Assembly (NCBI RefSeq): GCF_036417845.1
Contig: NC_089980.1
Span: 67,082,501-67,146,500, forward strand
Direction: 5' to 3'
Length of the DNA: 64,000 nucleotides
Source: Apteryx mantelli
Lineage: Eukaryota; Chordata; Aves; Apterygiformes; Apterygidae
Shown: one piece after another, positions 12,501 through 25,129 of the stretch
Layout of the letters: each line of letters begins with the position of its first letter
How positions within the stretch are numbered: the stretch's first letter is position 1
Made by a program: the position numbers and the translations under genes
Notes under the pieces: model-generated
What the model was told of the DNA's origin: nothing
Database searches by the model: none
Seen by the model: the letters and a program-made list of their open reading frames with translations, nothing else

Positions 12501-14569
12501 TCTTCTTTTTTGGAAAGTACTTTACTCGTTTTTTTCCTTTCTTCTAATATCTCCCTAGATATTAATAATTTTTTTAAAAGATTGGCAGCTGTTCTCAACA
12601 AGAAAATTCTCATAATTTGTTATGGGGTACATTGTCTGTACTGATGTACAGATGTTATTAAATTTCCACTCACCTCCTACTTTTCTTGAGGCCTTTCTTT
12701 CTAATTGTCCAACGAGAGAACCAGAGAGTTTGTAGGCTTGGAAAAGAGTGTTTTTAAGCTCTTGGGGAAACTGAGATCCAGTGCTAGATCAATGCGGCTG
12801 ATAACAGCAGTCTCAGCTCTTAGGTAGGGTGCTGGATAGAGAATCATTATTCCTAAGGTTGTAGCTAAAAGGCCAGAAAGCATGTGTATTGTCTTAATGT
12901 TGTTCAGACTGGTGGAGTTGAAGAGGATGCTTGGCTAGGATAGCGGACCATTTAATACCAGGTATTTAAACGTGACTGTGACAGAAGTCACACTGAGCAG
13001 CCCAAACCTTTTCAGAGTCATTACTTTACAGGATAAAGTCTGCTGTTTTATCACAGTGACCTACATTCATTCCTTGATGTTTTGGGTTTGATTTGAATGA
13101 GCCTGAAGAACTAAGTGATGAATATCTATAAAGTGTTCAAAATCTGTGTATGATGACCAATCTCCAAATCCTGTGCAAATTTTATCCCTTCAGATTTCAT
13201 ATTTACTTCCAAATCACTGATGAATAGGTGTGAACTAGCACACACCTCTGTGGAATTTTTCTGAAGAATGTCAAGAATGTCTTTTGGAATTATCCTGAAG
13301 CTACATTAGAAAGCCAAAGATTTTCTTTGCTAGCTCAAACAGTGACCAGGGATACAACCTATCAAGTGTTTATCTCTAATAATTGTAATTTAATGTTTTC
13401 CTCAGTTACTAATGGATCTGAAAATTCTTTGTTGTCCCCAGTAATGTGAACACATCAATCTGCTTTTTTTTACTGTTCCTTTCTTCCCAACTAACAATTT
13501 TATCATCTCCAATTAATAACAGATCTAGAATGTGTTTTGTTCCACATTTGGATAAACAAACAAAGATGTCCTTAATTCTGGCAGTAACCCACAGGTTTTC
13601 TTCTGAAGTCTTCAGTTCTAATTTTTTTCTTTTTTTTTTTTTAAGCAGTTCTGCACTTTGTCCTCCAGACAATTAATTCTTTCCTCTTTATAACTATATT
13701 CTAATACTACTGGTAAGAGTGGAAGGAAGGGGAGGAGCACTGATTTTTTCGACTTCAGCTTTTTCTCCTTTCAGTTTAATCCAATCTTGGCACATTTCTC
13801 ATGGGTGTTTGACCATCATCTCGAAGTAAACAGAGCTAAAACAGAGATCTTTTTGTCTTTTTTTATTCTTCTTCCTTTTCCTCTTCCTTCTCCATGCTCT
13901 CTTATTTCCTTTTTTGATCACTGTGGACAAAACTCTCATCCTTCATGTTGCTCTGGCCTGGGTGTCAGTGTTGGTTTGGAAATCCCTGCTGACTGGTGTG
14001 TGCAGTTTAACTTTGAATCTTAATCCCTAATTTTAACCAGGCTGTGATACTAGACTGTACCACTTATTAGATTTTCAAGCCAGGTGATGTTTTGTGTTTT
14101 CTTCCCCCACTTGGGCAGTCCCTCCCACACAGGAGGAATTCCTCGTTCCCAATGAAATACAGAAAATTACTCTTTGGAGTACTTTTTGGAGGCTTTGGAG
14201 CCTGCCTTGAAATTCCCTCTCCTCCGTGTTGTTAATCAAAATGTGACAGCAGTTGCCTGTATGGTTCAGCAGTGACAATGGTCTTTATTTTCACTATTTT
14301 CCCCATCAGTCTATCTGTTTGTCAGTCTGCATGTCCATATCTGGCATCTATCTCTTTTCTTCATTGTTTTAAATATCAGACAATTGTTTCCCTCCCCCCC
14401 CCCCTCGAAATTATTGCCTTGGGGAAAAAAAGATCACTCCTATATATGCAGACAACGTGTTAGGAGTGGATTTACCACTAGGCCTTTGCAAGGAGCACCC
14501 TGAAGCATAGGCAGTGAAGTATCAAGACTGGAAATGTGCAGAAGCTGAAGTCATGAAAAGCTTGGGGTA
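9546..14569. other. AT-rich non-coding stretch
   Basis: I see no supported gene. Small overlapping frames at 11,570-11,850 sit in a locally GC-richer patch of chance frames. The segment 13,140-13,300 has text suggestive of an old antisense LINE but too diverged to assign. The C11 run at 14,394 marks the approach to the GC-rich island. Confidence 0.55.
14394..14404. repeat. C11 homopolymer
   Basis: Eleven consecutive C preceded by ccct, just left of the large GC-rich island. Confidence 0.95.
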
Positions 14570-15775
14570 GTAATGGGTGCATGCAGGAAGCAGCCAGGAT
14601 ACAGCAGCTCTCCTCTAGATTTTCACCCGACCAGGATGCAGGTGTCCAGTGGGGCCGGCTGCTCTGGAAGTACAGGGGAGCCAGGAGCTGAGGGCAGCCC
14701 CAGTGCGGCCGTGCCCTCCCCCAGGGGTGCATCCCACAGCACCCAAACAGGGCGGGCAGGGGCAGAGCCAGGTGCTGCCGGCAGGGTCCATCGCTGGTCC
14801 CAGGCAATGAGGGGATCGGCCAGGTCCAGGCATCAGCCAGGAGCGAAAGGAGACGGGGCCAGGGCTGGAGACAAGGCTAAAGTGCAGGTCCGAGGGGGCC
14901 ATCCAGGAGACGAGTTACCGAAGTGTAGGGACAAGGCCCATCCAGGAGGCAGGGTCAGCAGCCGGGTTTGAGACAGACAAACCTACAGTGTCACTGGGGC
15001 AGGGACTGACGGCCCCAGGCTGAGCTGAAATGGTCTCCTGGGCCTTGGGCAGGGGTTGGGGGAGGCCCAGGGAGACTGGTCAGGACCAGCAAGGCCAGTA
15101 GTGCCCTCAGGGCCCTGACAGTAGGATTTGAGGCTTGGGGGCCTCCTCCCCGCCTCCCGTCCAGTCTGAATTAATTCATCCTGGGTGTGATTGCTCTGAG
15201 CCCCCTGTCTGGAGATGCCCCAGATACAGTGGCTCCACGGACAGAAGATGGCAAGCAGAGCAAAACCAGAAGATAGATGGTGGAGGCAGGTGTGAGACAG
15301 GTGGTGGGGCCAGGCCCAGCCGGTGCCTGTGGTGGTGGGAAGGCATCACGGAGCCGTGTGAGGAGCTGCTGGGCCCCGGGGGGAGGACGGAGGCGACCAG
15401 ATAACCTTGTGCTGCAGCTGGCCAACACTCGTCCCAAAGGGGTTTGTGTGGTGGCAACAATCTCGCAAGCTGCTTCCCATGGGCCACCAGTGGCCATGCT
15501 TCCCCCATTTGTCTCTTCTCCTCGTTAGTGCCACCAGGAAAAGCCTCGTCCTTGGTCGCACTGGGGGTGAGAGGGTGGCAATGGGCAGGGGGATCTGGCA
15601 GTGCCATCCAGGGCCAACAAGGGCCCCAGGAGGTTGAGGATGGCAAACGGGCTTGAGGCATGAGGTTTGGGAAGGGGGAATGGGCTGGAGAAGGGATGCT
15701 GCGGGGAGGAAGGACGTGAGGGCTGGCATCCAGCAAGGGACAGAGCATGGAGAATGCACTCGTGCTTGTTACACA
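14570..15775. other. GC-rich, CpG-poor island of unknown origin
   Basis: Base composition changes abruptly from AT-rich flanks to about 60% or more G+C for 1.2 kb, purine (G)-rich on plus with many cagg, ggcc and gggg words. CpG is depleted: I count roughly 30, well below what this G+C content predicts, so it is not a typical CpG island. Long overlapping frames on both strands (up to 213 codons on minus, 15,176-15,817) follow from the low stop-codon frequency and show no recognisable domain. A short A tract (15,800-15,810) and a T tract (15,838-15,854) lie beside its right edge. It may be a decayed GC-rich transposable element, a degraded minisatellite, or an unusual genomic insertion. Confidence 0.5.
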
Positions 15776-15876
15776 ATATGAGGTCTTTTTAATAACAACA
15801 AAAAAAAAAAGAGTCATGTGGTTGCATCACTATCCTCTTTTTTTTTTTTTTTTTAATGAGCTTCTACTCTTCACAG

Positions 15877-15910
15877 ATGCAGAGAAAATTTGGAAAATTT
15901 TATCCAAAAG
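15877..15910 (+). other. Strong splice-site pair around 34 bases; possible cassette exon
   Basis: A very long T tract (from about 15,838) followed by cttctactcttcacag gives an excellent acceptor, and CCAAAAG-gtacga is a good donor. All three frames are open because the segment is so short. Its length (34) would break the frame between the candidate exons at 319 and 24,846, so it cannot simply be inserted between them. It may be a poison or non-coding exon, or a decoy made by the T tract. Confidence 0.2.
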
Positions 15911-16549
15911 GTACGAAATATGAAGATAAAGTTAAAACAAAACAAAACAGATCATAACTTTTTTTCAAATAAGACGTAATTTTTGGATATTTGGGATTGG
16001 CAATCATGTGGAATGAAAGTTTGGGAAAAAAAGAGATTGGGAACAGGAGGAATGAGGACTTTGTTTGAAGTAGCAGTCTGAGGAAAGAAATATGCTTGAA
16101 GGGAAAGAGAGCATAAGAACCTCTGCTTGCTGAGATGCATTCAGCTTGCTCTTGATTTAGCTCTTTGGCCCATGTGGTATATAAACTATCACAGTATTGG
16201 AGAAAGAGCCCAATACATCTATACTAATTAAGATTTCAAATATAGTATTTCTGAATTCTTTATGTAACAAGTTTGGCAGCTCATAAAGTTTGATCATAAA
16301 GTTTGGCAGCTTGCTGTCTGTAGAGTAACAGTTTGTCTAAAATAAGGCAGGAGCCCCTCACATACGTCCCAGTTACTGCAGTCCCTTGGACTCTGCACCG
16401 GACTTCAGCCAGGAAGGTCACACTTTTTAGATTTACTACTTTAACAGTTAGGGCACCCTTACCAGTTCCCTTTTCTCCTTTTTCTCAGTTTTACTGTGAC
16501 TTCACTTTTAGGCCTCTCCTACTTTTTAGGTAGAATTTAACCATTAGAT

Positions 16550-16900
16550 TTCAGTGCAGACCCGTGTGGGCAAGAGTGGATGGCACTGCTTATTTTGCTG
16601 GTGCCAGAGCTCTGGAAAGGCAGGAGAGCTGCTGCTGCTGCTGCTGCTGCTGCTGCCGCTGCTGCTGCTGCTGCTGCCACCACTGTCTCCCCAGGAGTGG
16701 GCAGAGGCTGTTGCTGGAGGAAGAGCTTACAGCCAGTGCTCACCAGGCCCACCTTGCTATGTCGGCAGTCAAGGAGTGGCCAGTCTGGCTTTTTAAGGAT
16801 CTAGCTCAGTCCCTCTGTCCTTGTCTTATCTCTTTTGTTTCCCCTCCTTTTCCCTGCACCCCAGCCCATGTGCTTATCCTTGAGTTTGCAGAGCTCCATT
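16550..16900. other. Second GC-rich patch, containing a CTG tract
   Basis: About 350 bases of raised G+C follow the larger GC-rich island after a normal AT-rich stretch. The central feature is an interrupted GCT/CTG run. Frames through it give poly-Ala, poly-Cys or poly-Leu depending on frame and strand, and none shows other coding support, so it is treated as non-coding. Confidence 0.45.
16628..16677. repeat. (GCT)n trinucleotide microsatellite, one GCC interruption
   Basis: Sixteen to seventeen consecutive trinucleotide units, all GCT except one GCC at 16,655-16,657. On minus this is an AGC/CAG tract. Such tracts are length-variable; the interruption should stabilise it. It lies in a GC-rich patch without a supported exon. 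Confidence 0.95.
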
Positions 16901-17954
16901 GTCTGTGTTTCTGAGAAAGCTTGAGGCAATTCTGCTACAGGGTTAGGTGCTAAAAGCAGATAACTGAAATTTTTTCTCTGAAGATTTGAATGAAAGGACA
17001 GTATTATGGTCGAGGTGGCACCCTATCACAGGATTAACCACCTCTGATAGACTGTTGTATAAAGATGTGTGTCACAGGTGTTGCTGATGGAGTAAATTTG
17101 CCTGAATTGTGCAACATTGGATCAGTTTATCACTCAACAACCTAGTTGCACTGTTGCTGGGACAGAGATGTGTAACAAACTGGAACAAAGGGGCTGTTCT
17201 GTTCATGTAGTGTGAATTAACTTATTAGTAGGTTACAACTACTTATTATAAGCTTAATACATTTTTTTCTTCAGTTCATCTTTATTTCAGACACAAGTTC
17301 AAATCGAAAACAAGGTTTGCTTCTTTTCCAGGAAGTGATGCCTACTTAGGAATGTTCTTGGCTTGCATGTTAAGAAGCATTCATTGCTTCATTGCAGTGA
17401 CTGCTTCCTACTGCTTAGGGAGTGCACAGTCACATAGATTTAGAAATCAATCTGCCTGTCCCTATAAATTTGTCAATATGTTCCTGGTTTTTTTTGAAGA
17501 CTTGTAATAAAACCTGTTTTTTTCCACTCATATTTTTACTGGGGAGAAGTTCATCAGCTGGATGAGGGCTGTCTGGAATTTAAAAAGAAACAGAATATGC
17601 TGATTTCTAAAAAAAAAATGGTTTAAAGGTGTATTGAAATATAAAGAATGTGGTTAAGGATAAATTTGATGATAGATAGCGCTAAATTGTTCTAAGAAGC
17701 AGGGTTGAGAACAGGACAGAAGATCCTTGTTTTATTTATCTTTTGTATTTCTCTATTGCCACAGGTTTTGGCTTTATGGGAATTTCTTCAAGAGTATGTT
17801 TACTGAAAATACAGTGTATTAAGCTAGACTGGAGAGGGAGGTCTTTGGGTTCTGGTCCTTTTTCCTCAAATAACCTTCTTAGTGGTATACACATGCTCAA
17901 TACATGGTTTACGGAAGCCGCATCTGGCTTAGGAAGTCTCCATAACTGGAAATA

Positions 17955-18115
17955 GTTGGAGGTTGGGTGAGTACTGGGAGAAGTGACTTATACACTTGCC
18001 TGTTCTTACTCTTCCCTAGACATCTGCTTTTGGGCAGTGTTGGAGGCAGGCTATGAGGTGAGGCGGATGGTTGTCTGACCCAACATGGCCCGACACACTT
18101 TCTACCTGGTGATCA
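17955..18115 (+). mobile_element. Ancient CR1-type 3' UTR fragment, sense
   Basis: The segment 'cctgttcttactcttccctag' near 17,999 is followed by 'acatctgcttttgggcagtgttggaggcagg' near 18,020, then 'gtctgacccaacatggcc' near 18,074. This order matches the 3' UTR of old CR1 elements, where the text usually reads catctgctattggccactgt, gagacaggatactgg and gtctgacccagtatggc. The fragment is about 160 bases. The gtgagt at 17,967 lies at its edge and is probably not a splice site. Confidence 0.7.
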
Positions 18116-18886
18116 TTTTCCCTCTACATAGGGAGGGCATGATTTGCTCTCAGCACTGCTTCTAGTGGTGGCTCGAGGTGATGCGAAGATTGGTACGGCA
18201 TGGCACAACACTTGCATTCGGCTGGAAACCTGCTTCTTGGGAACCAGGCAGTCAGGTGTGTGCAGGGAAAGCTCAGCTGTAGGCAGTCAATTTTGTCTAA
18301 TCTTCAAAGGGAAAATGAATTACGTAGCTTCAGTAGCTATGATATCTTCAGTCTGTCAGGAGGAAGAGTATGGTAGAAATACTTTCATGGCATCATCTGA
18401 CTGCCAGTATACTGTCCAGATCTGATCATTATAAATAGGGTTTTGGCTTAAGCAATGAAAGCATATTCTTACTTAGGAGCTTATTCTGCAGTCTTGGATT
18501 GGCTACAAAATAACTTGGTGCCTTGTGCAGTTTAGCTTTTTTCACCTGCGTCCCAAAGGTTTAGATGTTGTTTGATATCCAGGACTCAGAGTAATGGGCC
18601 TCTGGAAGATCAAGATAAAGACTTTGAGCCTTATTATTTATTTTCTTGGTAGCCTGTACTACTGAACAGATGTGGTATAGCTGAAGTGAGCAACACTGTG
18701 CTGTCTGAAGATTTATAAATGCTGATGATTACTGGTTCCTGGCTCATGCCCATGTGACTTGTCATCCCATGTAGGAGAAGGGTCCTTGCCTCAGCTGTAC
18801 TTCTGGGTGATGGTATAAATTTTCTCTGCTATAATTCTCCTCACAGAAGTCACAGGAATCACTGCGGGAGGCTGGAGGAGATGACT

Positions 18887-18918
18887 GTTTTTTGTTTTGT
18901 TTTGTTTTGTTTTGTTTT
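18887..18918. repeat. (TTTTG)n microsatellite
   Basis: About six pentanucleotide TTTTG units in tandem, ending at a C-rich step. Confidence 0.92.
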
Positions 18919-21900
18919 CCCTGGATAAGGATCATAAAGCAAGGCCTGGAACAGAGACAATAGCAAAGTGAACCAAAATGTTCATGGAGCTTTTGTATAT
19001 ACAAAAAATACACACATATGCACTTGTGGGTGTGTATGTGCAAGTGGTAGAATTAGTCTGTCTTGTATATATGCGTATGAGTGTATGCTAGAATTCAATC
19101 CTGTTCTGCACAGATGCAGTTTCCACCAGGAAAATTCAGCTTTGAATAGGGAATAATAGAATGAACATACAGATTACCTGAAAGCAGCAGCTTTTTACAT
19201 CCCTGTGAACTTTTATCTATTCCTTTTTTTACCTCCTCACATTTTCTCCTCATTTAAGATTTTTTGCTTATAGGTGCTTTCCAGCCATACATATACACCT
19301 GTATTACCTGTGTTCTTTAATGTCTGCCAAATCCTTTATTGTATTTGCCAGTGAATGTATGACTTCTTTTGAATTAATTCTTTTGAAAAGAATGTTTCTT
19401 TCAGTTAGAAATGGGCCATATCAACATGTGGGTATTGAAATAGCTGAAAAGGCCTCAATTCATTGCAGGTTTCTTACTCATCATGTCTCTTTTTGGCAGG
19501 AGGTCACAATGCAGGTTTCAGCTTGATGAATTCAGATAAATCATATGTACTTGAAGCACATATACCAAAAGATAATATAAAAGTTAATGAAGACTGATCA
19601 ACTTGGTATAAAATTTTTAAGCTAGTCTCTACTCTTGTAATGGAATGCAATTTTTCATTAGCATATTCTCTAGTTTATTTTAAATATCTTATAGAAATGA
19701 AAGCATTCCCTGTTAAGTTACTTTATTTAATGAAGCTCTGACTCGTAATGTATATTTCCAGTGTAACATTTTGCTCGCCCAGCTTCATAGTCTTTCCTCC
19801 TGTATCTCTTGCAAAGATTGTATGTTTATAATTTTATGAAAACCCGATCTATTTAATCTGTGCCTAAATGGGTACTCACATTTTAAAGTACTAAAAAATC
19901 ACTTGTGGCTTTTAATAGCGTAGGCCTCTGGGATTTTTTCATTAATGGCAAAGTGATTTCTAGATTGGCCAGATCAAATAGGAACGTATTTCCTGGAACA
20001 CTGGTTTAATGATAGGAAAAATTCTCACAGTTTATGTGTAACCATGTTCCTGTGGAAGACAATGAAGCTGGTTCTGGTTTGGAGTAAAGTCTTGGCTATA
20101 AAGAAAAAATTATTCTGTAGCTAGATGCTTCAGATGTGAAAATCATACAATGTAAATCATGCTGGTTCACCTAGTTTGGATACCTTTGCTAAAACCAGGA
20201 CCTATTTCTGGTTTGCTATTAGGCACTCCCAAACTTAGTGTTAGAAGAAAAACAGGCTAGGTGAAAAGAGCTTCCAGATACTCTTGAGAGCATTATAAAG
20301 CTCACCAAAGGAAAAGGGAATCTTTCCGCTGACTTGAATAGTCTTTGTCCCTCACCTTAATGTTCAGCACCTGTAACAAGGAATTGAGTTTCTATAGTCT
20401 TTTGATTTAAACCATGTCTAATATCACGTTTCTAGGAATGTTTTTTTTTTTAGTATAAATCCTGACCTTTCTTGAACAGATGGTGATAATGATGACAATG
20501 AGATTGTTATTGAATGACATACGGGAAATGTGAGGCCTAGATAACATATTTTATTGATAGTCATCAAGCAAGAGCCTAATTTGATCATAAAGATGATTTT
20601 ATTTGAACAAATTTATTGCCAGCTGAGATTTTCTATAAAAGTTAGCATGCTCTTGATCACTGACTGGACACTTAGTTATGTAGTTGCTTAGTGCCTACTG
20701 TTCTGATATTTTTTCTTCCTCCAATATCCATTTCGAATGCTGTATTAAAGGCTAAATTTTAGTCGCCCAGAGTTTAAACTGGTTAATAGCATTAGATGAC
20801 AAAAAAGAACTGGGTAAGGACGTTCCAGTTTTTAAGAGGTTGAATTTGCTTGTGCTACTCTAGCAAAATATCCTGTTGAATTGCATTGTATCAAAATAAC
20901 TAGAAGTTATAAAGTTACATTTAAAATATTTCTTGCATATATATATTTTTATTTTGGTTAACTTGTGTATGCAATTGGAAAATATCCTGGTAGCAACCTT
21001 CAAAAATAATATGACTTCTAGATCTCTAATCTTTGCAATAACTCTGTGGATGAGATTGTAGTTGTGAAATACTGATGGCTGAGACAGTAGGTATTGGATA
21101 ATTCTATATAACTTGATAATTTGCAGTTTCTTCTACTTCTCTTAGCAGAAATAATACTGCATAAAACTGGCTTGTCTATTGAGAATACTATCTGAAAGAT
21201 AGTGAAAAAGTTATTGTCTCAGATGTATGAAGTATTATTCTGTTTATGTATGTAAATGGATTAGAAAAGGTTTCTTATTTCCATTCCCCTCTTTCTTACC
21301 AAACAAAATTACTCAATTAATGTTTGTGTTTCTATTAGAAATTGCTTTACCTGGCAAGGATGAGAATTTAGAATTACTTAGGAAGCATATAAAATTAATT
21401 TAAACAAGCAGAAAAAATCTTAACAGAAGCGGTCATCCCTAGAGTAGGAGGATTAGGTTTTATTATTCCATTAGAATAGACTTGATTTTTTTTTTCCAGG
21501 AGGGAAGGTATATGATCTTTTTTTAGTTATGTACCACTGCTTGGTATTTTCAATCATTGAAGGTCACTAAATGGTTTTAAATATATTATATGAGGCTGGT
21601 GTTTTGCAGAAGAGCAGCTTGTGAGTAGCCTATGTATGTTAGTGTTTAGAGCAGATGTATTACCAGATACTAGTAAATTTGTAGAGATTTGTGGGGAGAA
21701 TTTAAATAAATTAGGGGACCATCTGCTACACAGGCTTATCTTTAGGCTCCTAAAGGCCAATTTTAACACCTGGATTATTAGAGTTGGTTCAAATGGCTGT
21801 GGATTACAGTTATACACTGGAGAGATGAAATGAGTGATATAATTTACTCCTGCTTTGTATGTCTGTTAAGACTAAAATGCATAACTAATTTTTCCTCTTC

Positions 21901-23698
21901 TTTTGGAAATGAGTTGGTCTAATCTAAGTACATAAAGAAAGATGAACATGTTATTAATCTATTTTTGTACATTTTTGCTGAAATTTCCTAAAGATTTTAC
22001 TGAAAACTGTTCCTTTTAAGATATATGGAAACTAGGTGATAGTAGTAAGATTTAAATTTTTTGAAGTTGGTGGAGAAACTTCTTTGAGGATATATTAGTA
22101 TTGTGAATAAAAAGGAGTCAAAATATTGTGTTTAAAAATAGATCTGGGATAGCCTGCTGGCCTTGCTTGTAAGTATTCTATTAATTTATAAAGAGACTCT
22201 CACAAAATGGGTTCAATCTAGTTATAACTCTGGGAAGTAAGTGACACCACAGCTTGAAAAAAATTTCTTGGTTTCTACTACCTCAAGAATTAAGTTGGCC
22301 AGTAAAAGAGTAAAATAAGGATATGTTTTTGACTCTTCTCCACAAAGCATGATTCTAGTGACTTAAATCAATAAAATTGTTCTGCACAAAATTTAGTTTT
22401 AATAGCATTCTTCAACAGGTTCTGAATTGATTTTTGAACATCAGAATGTACTATCAGGGAAGGGATGAGCATGACTACATTGAGTGTTAATACAGCTGGG
22501 GGAAATAGGTGTGCAGAATAACACAGACCTAACACCACAGGTGAATGGTTGCAGCTGTTTAAACAGATGTTTTACTCTGATCCTAATATTGTTCACTTTG
22601 TATTAGGCCCCAGCATTTACCGACTTACTGTTTTTACCTAAGGTTCTCTACTCTGTCTGGGAAATGGTGTCCTTCTTCTGTGCCACACTTTTCCCCTGCA
22701 AGGGTGTATTTCTTTCCCCGCCTTGGCATTCCTGTAGTTATCTGATTCATCGTCTTTGTCTGTAGGTTTGTTTTGCTTATAATTACTTTTCCATCTCATT
22801 AACTATCTAGTTTTATATTCTAGTATATTTAACCCTCCCCCTCTGTGAGTTTTGCAGCCTTCATAATTTCAAGCTGAAAAATGAAATGTGGGAAAATATA
22901 ACATAAAACATCCACACCAAGATACCTGTTTGGCCACAAAGGGGTTGCTGAGATGATTTGCAGCGTGTGTGGGATGTGCAGTCAGAATCCTCTGAGAAGG
23001 CTTCCGTTTGCACCTGTCTAGACCTTCTCCAAAACACGGTTAAGAATGCCAGGGTTACATTTAAAATTGATCCAAGAAATGATTTTTCATCTAGGCCTTT
23101 TAAATCAATGAACAGTACATAAATGGAGTCAGTTTTCTTCTGTGACAGAAGTCACTGTTTTGTGTACCAAATTCAGTACCCCAATCCTCTTCTTGTAATC
23201 AATAGAAAACTTTCATTGACTTCAGTTTTGCCACATGATCTACTAAATGGCACAAATCAAGTTATTCAAAGCTTTTCTTGAGACCACAGTGATAAAAACA
23301 TGTGTACCTGATAGTATATTAGGATGTATGTGCATGCGGATATAAACTGCAGATTTAAAAATGTATTTGCTCAAGAAAAACATAAAATTAATAATATTTC
23401 AGACTTTGTAACTTTGGGAAGTTTTCCTTTATGTTCAAATAATGGCAGTAGCTCATATGTATTCTTCTATTCTATTACTTCAAGTCAATGCTCATGTTTC
23501 CTTTCACAACTTCTAATAAGAATAGGGCAGGTAAGAGCAGCCTTTTCATGCTACCATGATTATGGGGAATGCTGTCTCACTTTGTGAAATGTTCAGTGTA
23601 AGTCTCGGGATATCCTGTAGAATAAGATAGACCTTGGTTATGTAAAATCAAAGTATCTGTCTTGGTTGAAAATAGTCTCTAATTTTATAAATATAAAT

Positions 23699-23730
23699 AT
23701 GTGTGTGCGTGTGTGTGTATGTGTGCGCGT
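23699..23730. repeat. (TG)n microsatellite with CG steps
   Basis: About 32 bases of tgtgtgcgtgtgtg type sequence with a tatg interruption. Confidence 0.9.
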
Positions 23731-24609
23731 AATGTGGGAGTCTGCTGTGAAGGATTTTGCTTTGTGTTCTCTACCTTTAGTTTTTAACCAAAAGCCCTTA
23801 TGAGCCATTTGCTTTGAAAGGCAGGGAGTTTCCATATTTTGTCTTATAACTGCAAGATGGGGGTGATTCCATTAAAGGATTAGAACAATAAATTCTTTGC
23901 TGCCTTTGTTCTGTTAGTGTATTACAGCATATTTCTCTTGTTCCTTGATCACGCTCTCCTTCATATTGCTGTCTGCCTCTTTCAGTAAAATCTCCCTCTA
24001 CAATAACTGTCAAGACATGCATTAGTAACAAGGAAATGCTTGACATTTTATAAACATAAAACCAGAGTAACCTACTTTAAAGTAAACTAGTAAATGGTGA
24101 AAAAGTTAACTGTTACAAAAGCTAATGTGCGTATTTCTTATAATCCAAAGAACAGTACTGAGCTGGAATTTTATTTTCTAAAAGCTTTACAAAACTGGAA
24201 GTTATACTCTGCTGACTGGGATAACTAAACAGCAACCTCAAAATCAGACAACATTATATCATTGCATGGAACTTGCATTTGGTCACTAATTCATCTGTAT
24301 TGCTTTTGCCTCGGATTCTTTGAACCTGCTCTTTAACTTGCAGATTTATAGTGTGTGTTCTAATAGTCTGCAGATCTGCAACTGTACTTTTTACTTGTAA
24401 AAGAATTGAAGTACAGCTCTCTCAATTATGTTAAGAACATATGCTTTTTAAAAAATTGCTTCCTTTCTCGATACAAACAACTGTAAAAACCGTAGTCTGA
24501 AGATGAAAATGGTTCCAGCAGTGGAAGTTTATTTTTAAATTTATTAGAACATATTTTCTTTTAAGATCTGGTAATTTTTTGAGATTTATTAGAGCAGTTA
24601 CTAGGTTTA

Positions 24610-24835
24610 GTTACGTACTGACATGAACTGAGATTTATAGCAAAAACATTTCCCACGTGTTGAAAAGGTGACAGATACTGGGCTGTAAGGTTCAAGGCAT
24701 TGCCCATTTTTCCATACACGATAGGTTCGCTTCTAAATTTATCACCTTTTGCTAGTAAGCGCGTGATATTATGCCCATGATATGTGTTTTCTTGCAAACG
24801 CGCTTCTGGTTCAGTTTCCTCGCTACCGAGACTTT
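24610..24835. promoter_or_regulatory. CpG-retaining patch upstream of candidate exon B
   Basis: About ten CpG dinucleotides are concentrated here within AT-rich DNA where CpG is otherwise rare. Examples are tacgta, a CACGTG E-box near 24,655, cacgat, ttcgct, gcgcgt, acgcgc and ctcgctaccgag. CpG retention outside a GC-rich island suggests a stretch that is unmethylated in the germ line or under constraint. It directly precedes a candidate exon with a good start-codon context. No transcription start can be shown from sequence. Confidence 0.25.
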
Positions 24836-24845
24836 TCTATTTTAG

Positions 24846-24919
24846 TTCCCTGGGTCACATGATCTCCCCAGCCAGTGAGAGCCCTGCAGAAGTAATGGCA
24901 ACAACCTTCTTGGATAAAT
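24846..24919 (+). CDS. Candidate coding exon B (unrecognised gene)
   Basis: The acceptor is cttttctattttag and the donor is the strong AAAT-gtaagt at 24,920. The 74 bases are open only in the frame 1 base + 24 codons + 1 base; the other two frames hit stops. The peptide includes SPASESPAEVMATTFLDK. An ATG with G at -3 and G at +4 lies at 24,894, so this could also be a first coding exon driven from the CpG-retaining patch immediately upstream. It contains TCACATGA, a core for MITF/TFE-type basic helix-loop-helix factors. Entry phase fits the exon at 319-375 and exit phase fits the segment at 25,130. No family was recognised. Confidence 0.4.
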
Positions 24920-25129
24920 GTAAGTGAAAAAAACTCTTAGTTTTTTTCAGTTTCTGTCCCTCACACTCACTTTTAAATGCTGCTTTTACCCCCAAATTTG
25001 CTGGGCACACCTAGTAATGCCTATGGAAATGTTTAAGAGGGTTTTTTTTGTTTGTTTTGGTATTTTTACTCTTTTTCTAACGTTACTTTTTCTAACTATG
25101 TTCCTTTTTTCCTGTATTCTGCAATGTAG

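Larger units (their letters stand above)
18116..24609. other. AT-rich non-coding stretch
   Basis: Nothing was recognised besides the (TTTTG)n and (TG)n microsatellites. Two isolated gtaagt words (22,169 and 22,231) lack convincing acceptors. Confidence 0.55.

Noticed and set aside
13140..13300. Text resembling an antisense LINE
   Set aside because: The match is limited to a few words and too diverged to separate from chance.
17881..17955. Possible exon after cttcttag with a protein-like peptide
   Set aside because: All frames stop before the gtgagt at 17,967, and that donor lies at the edge of an old CR1 fragment.
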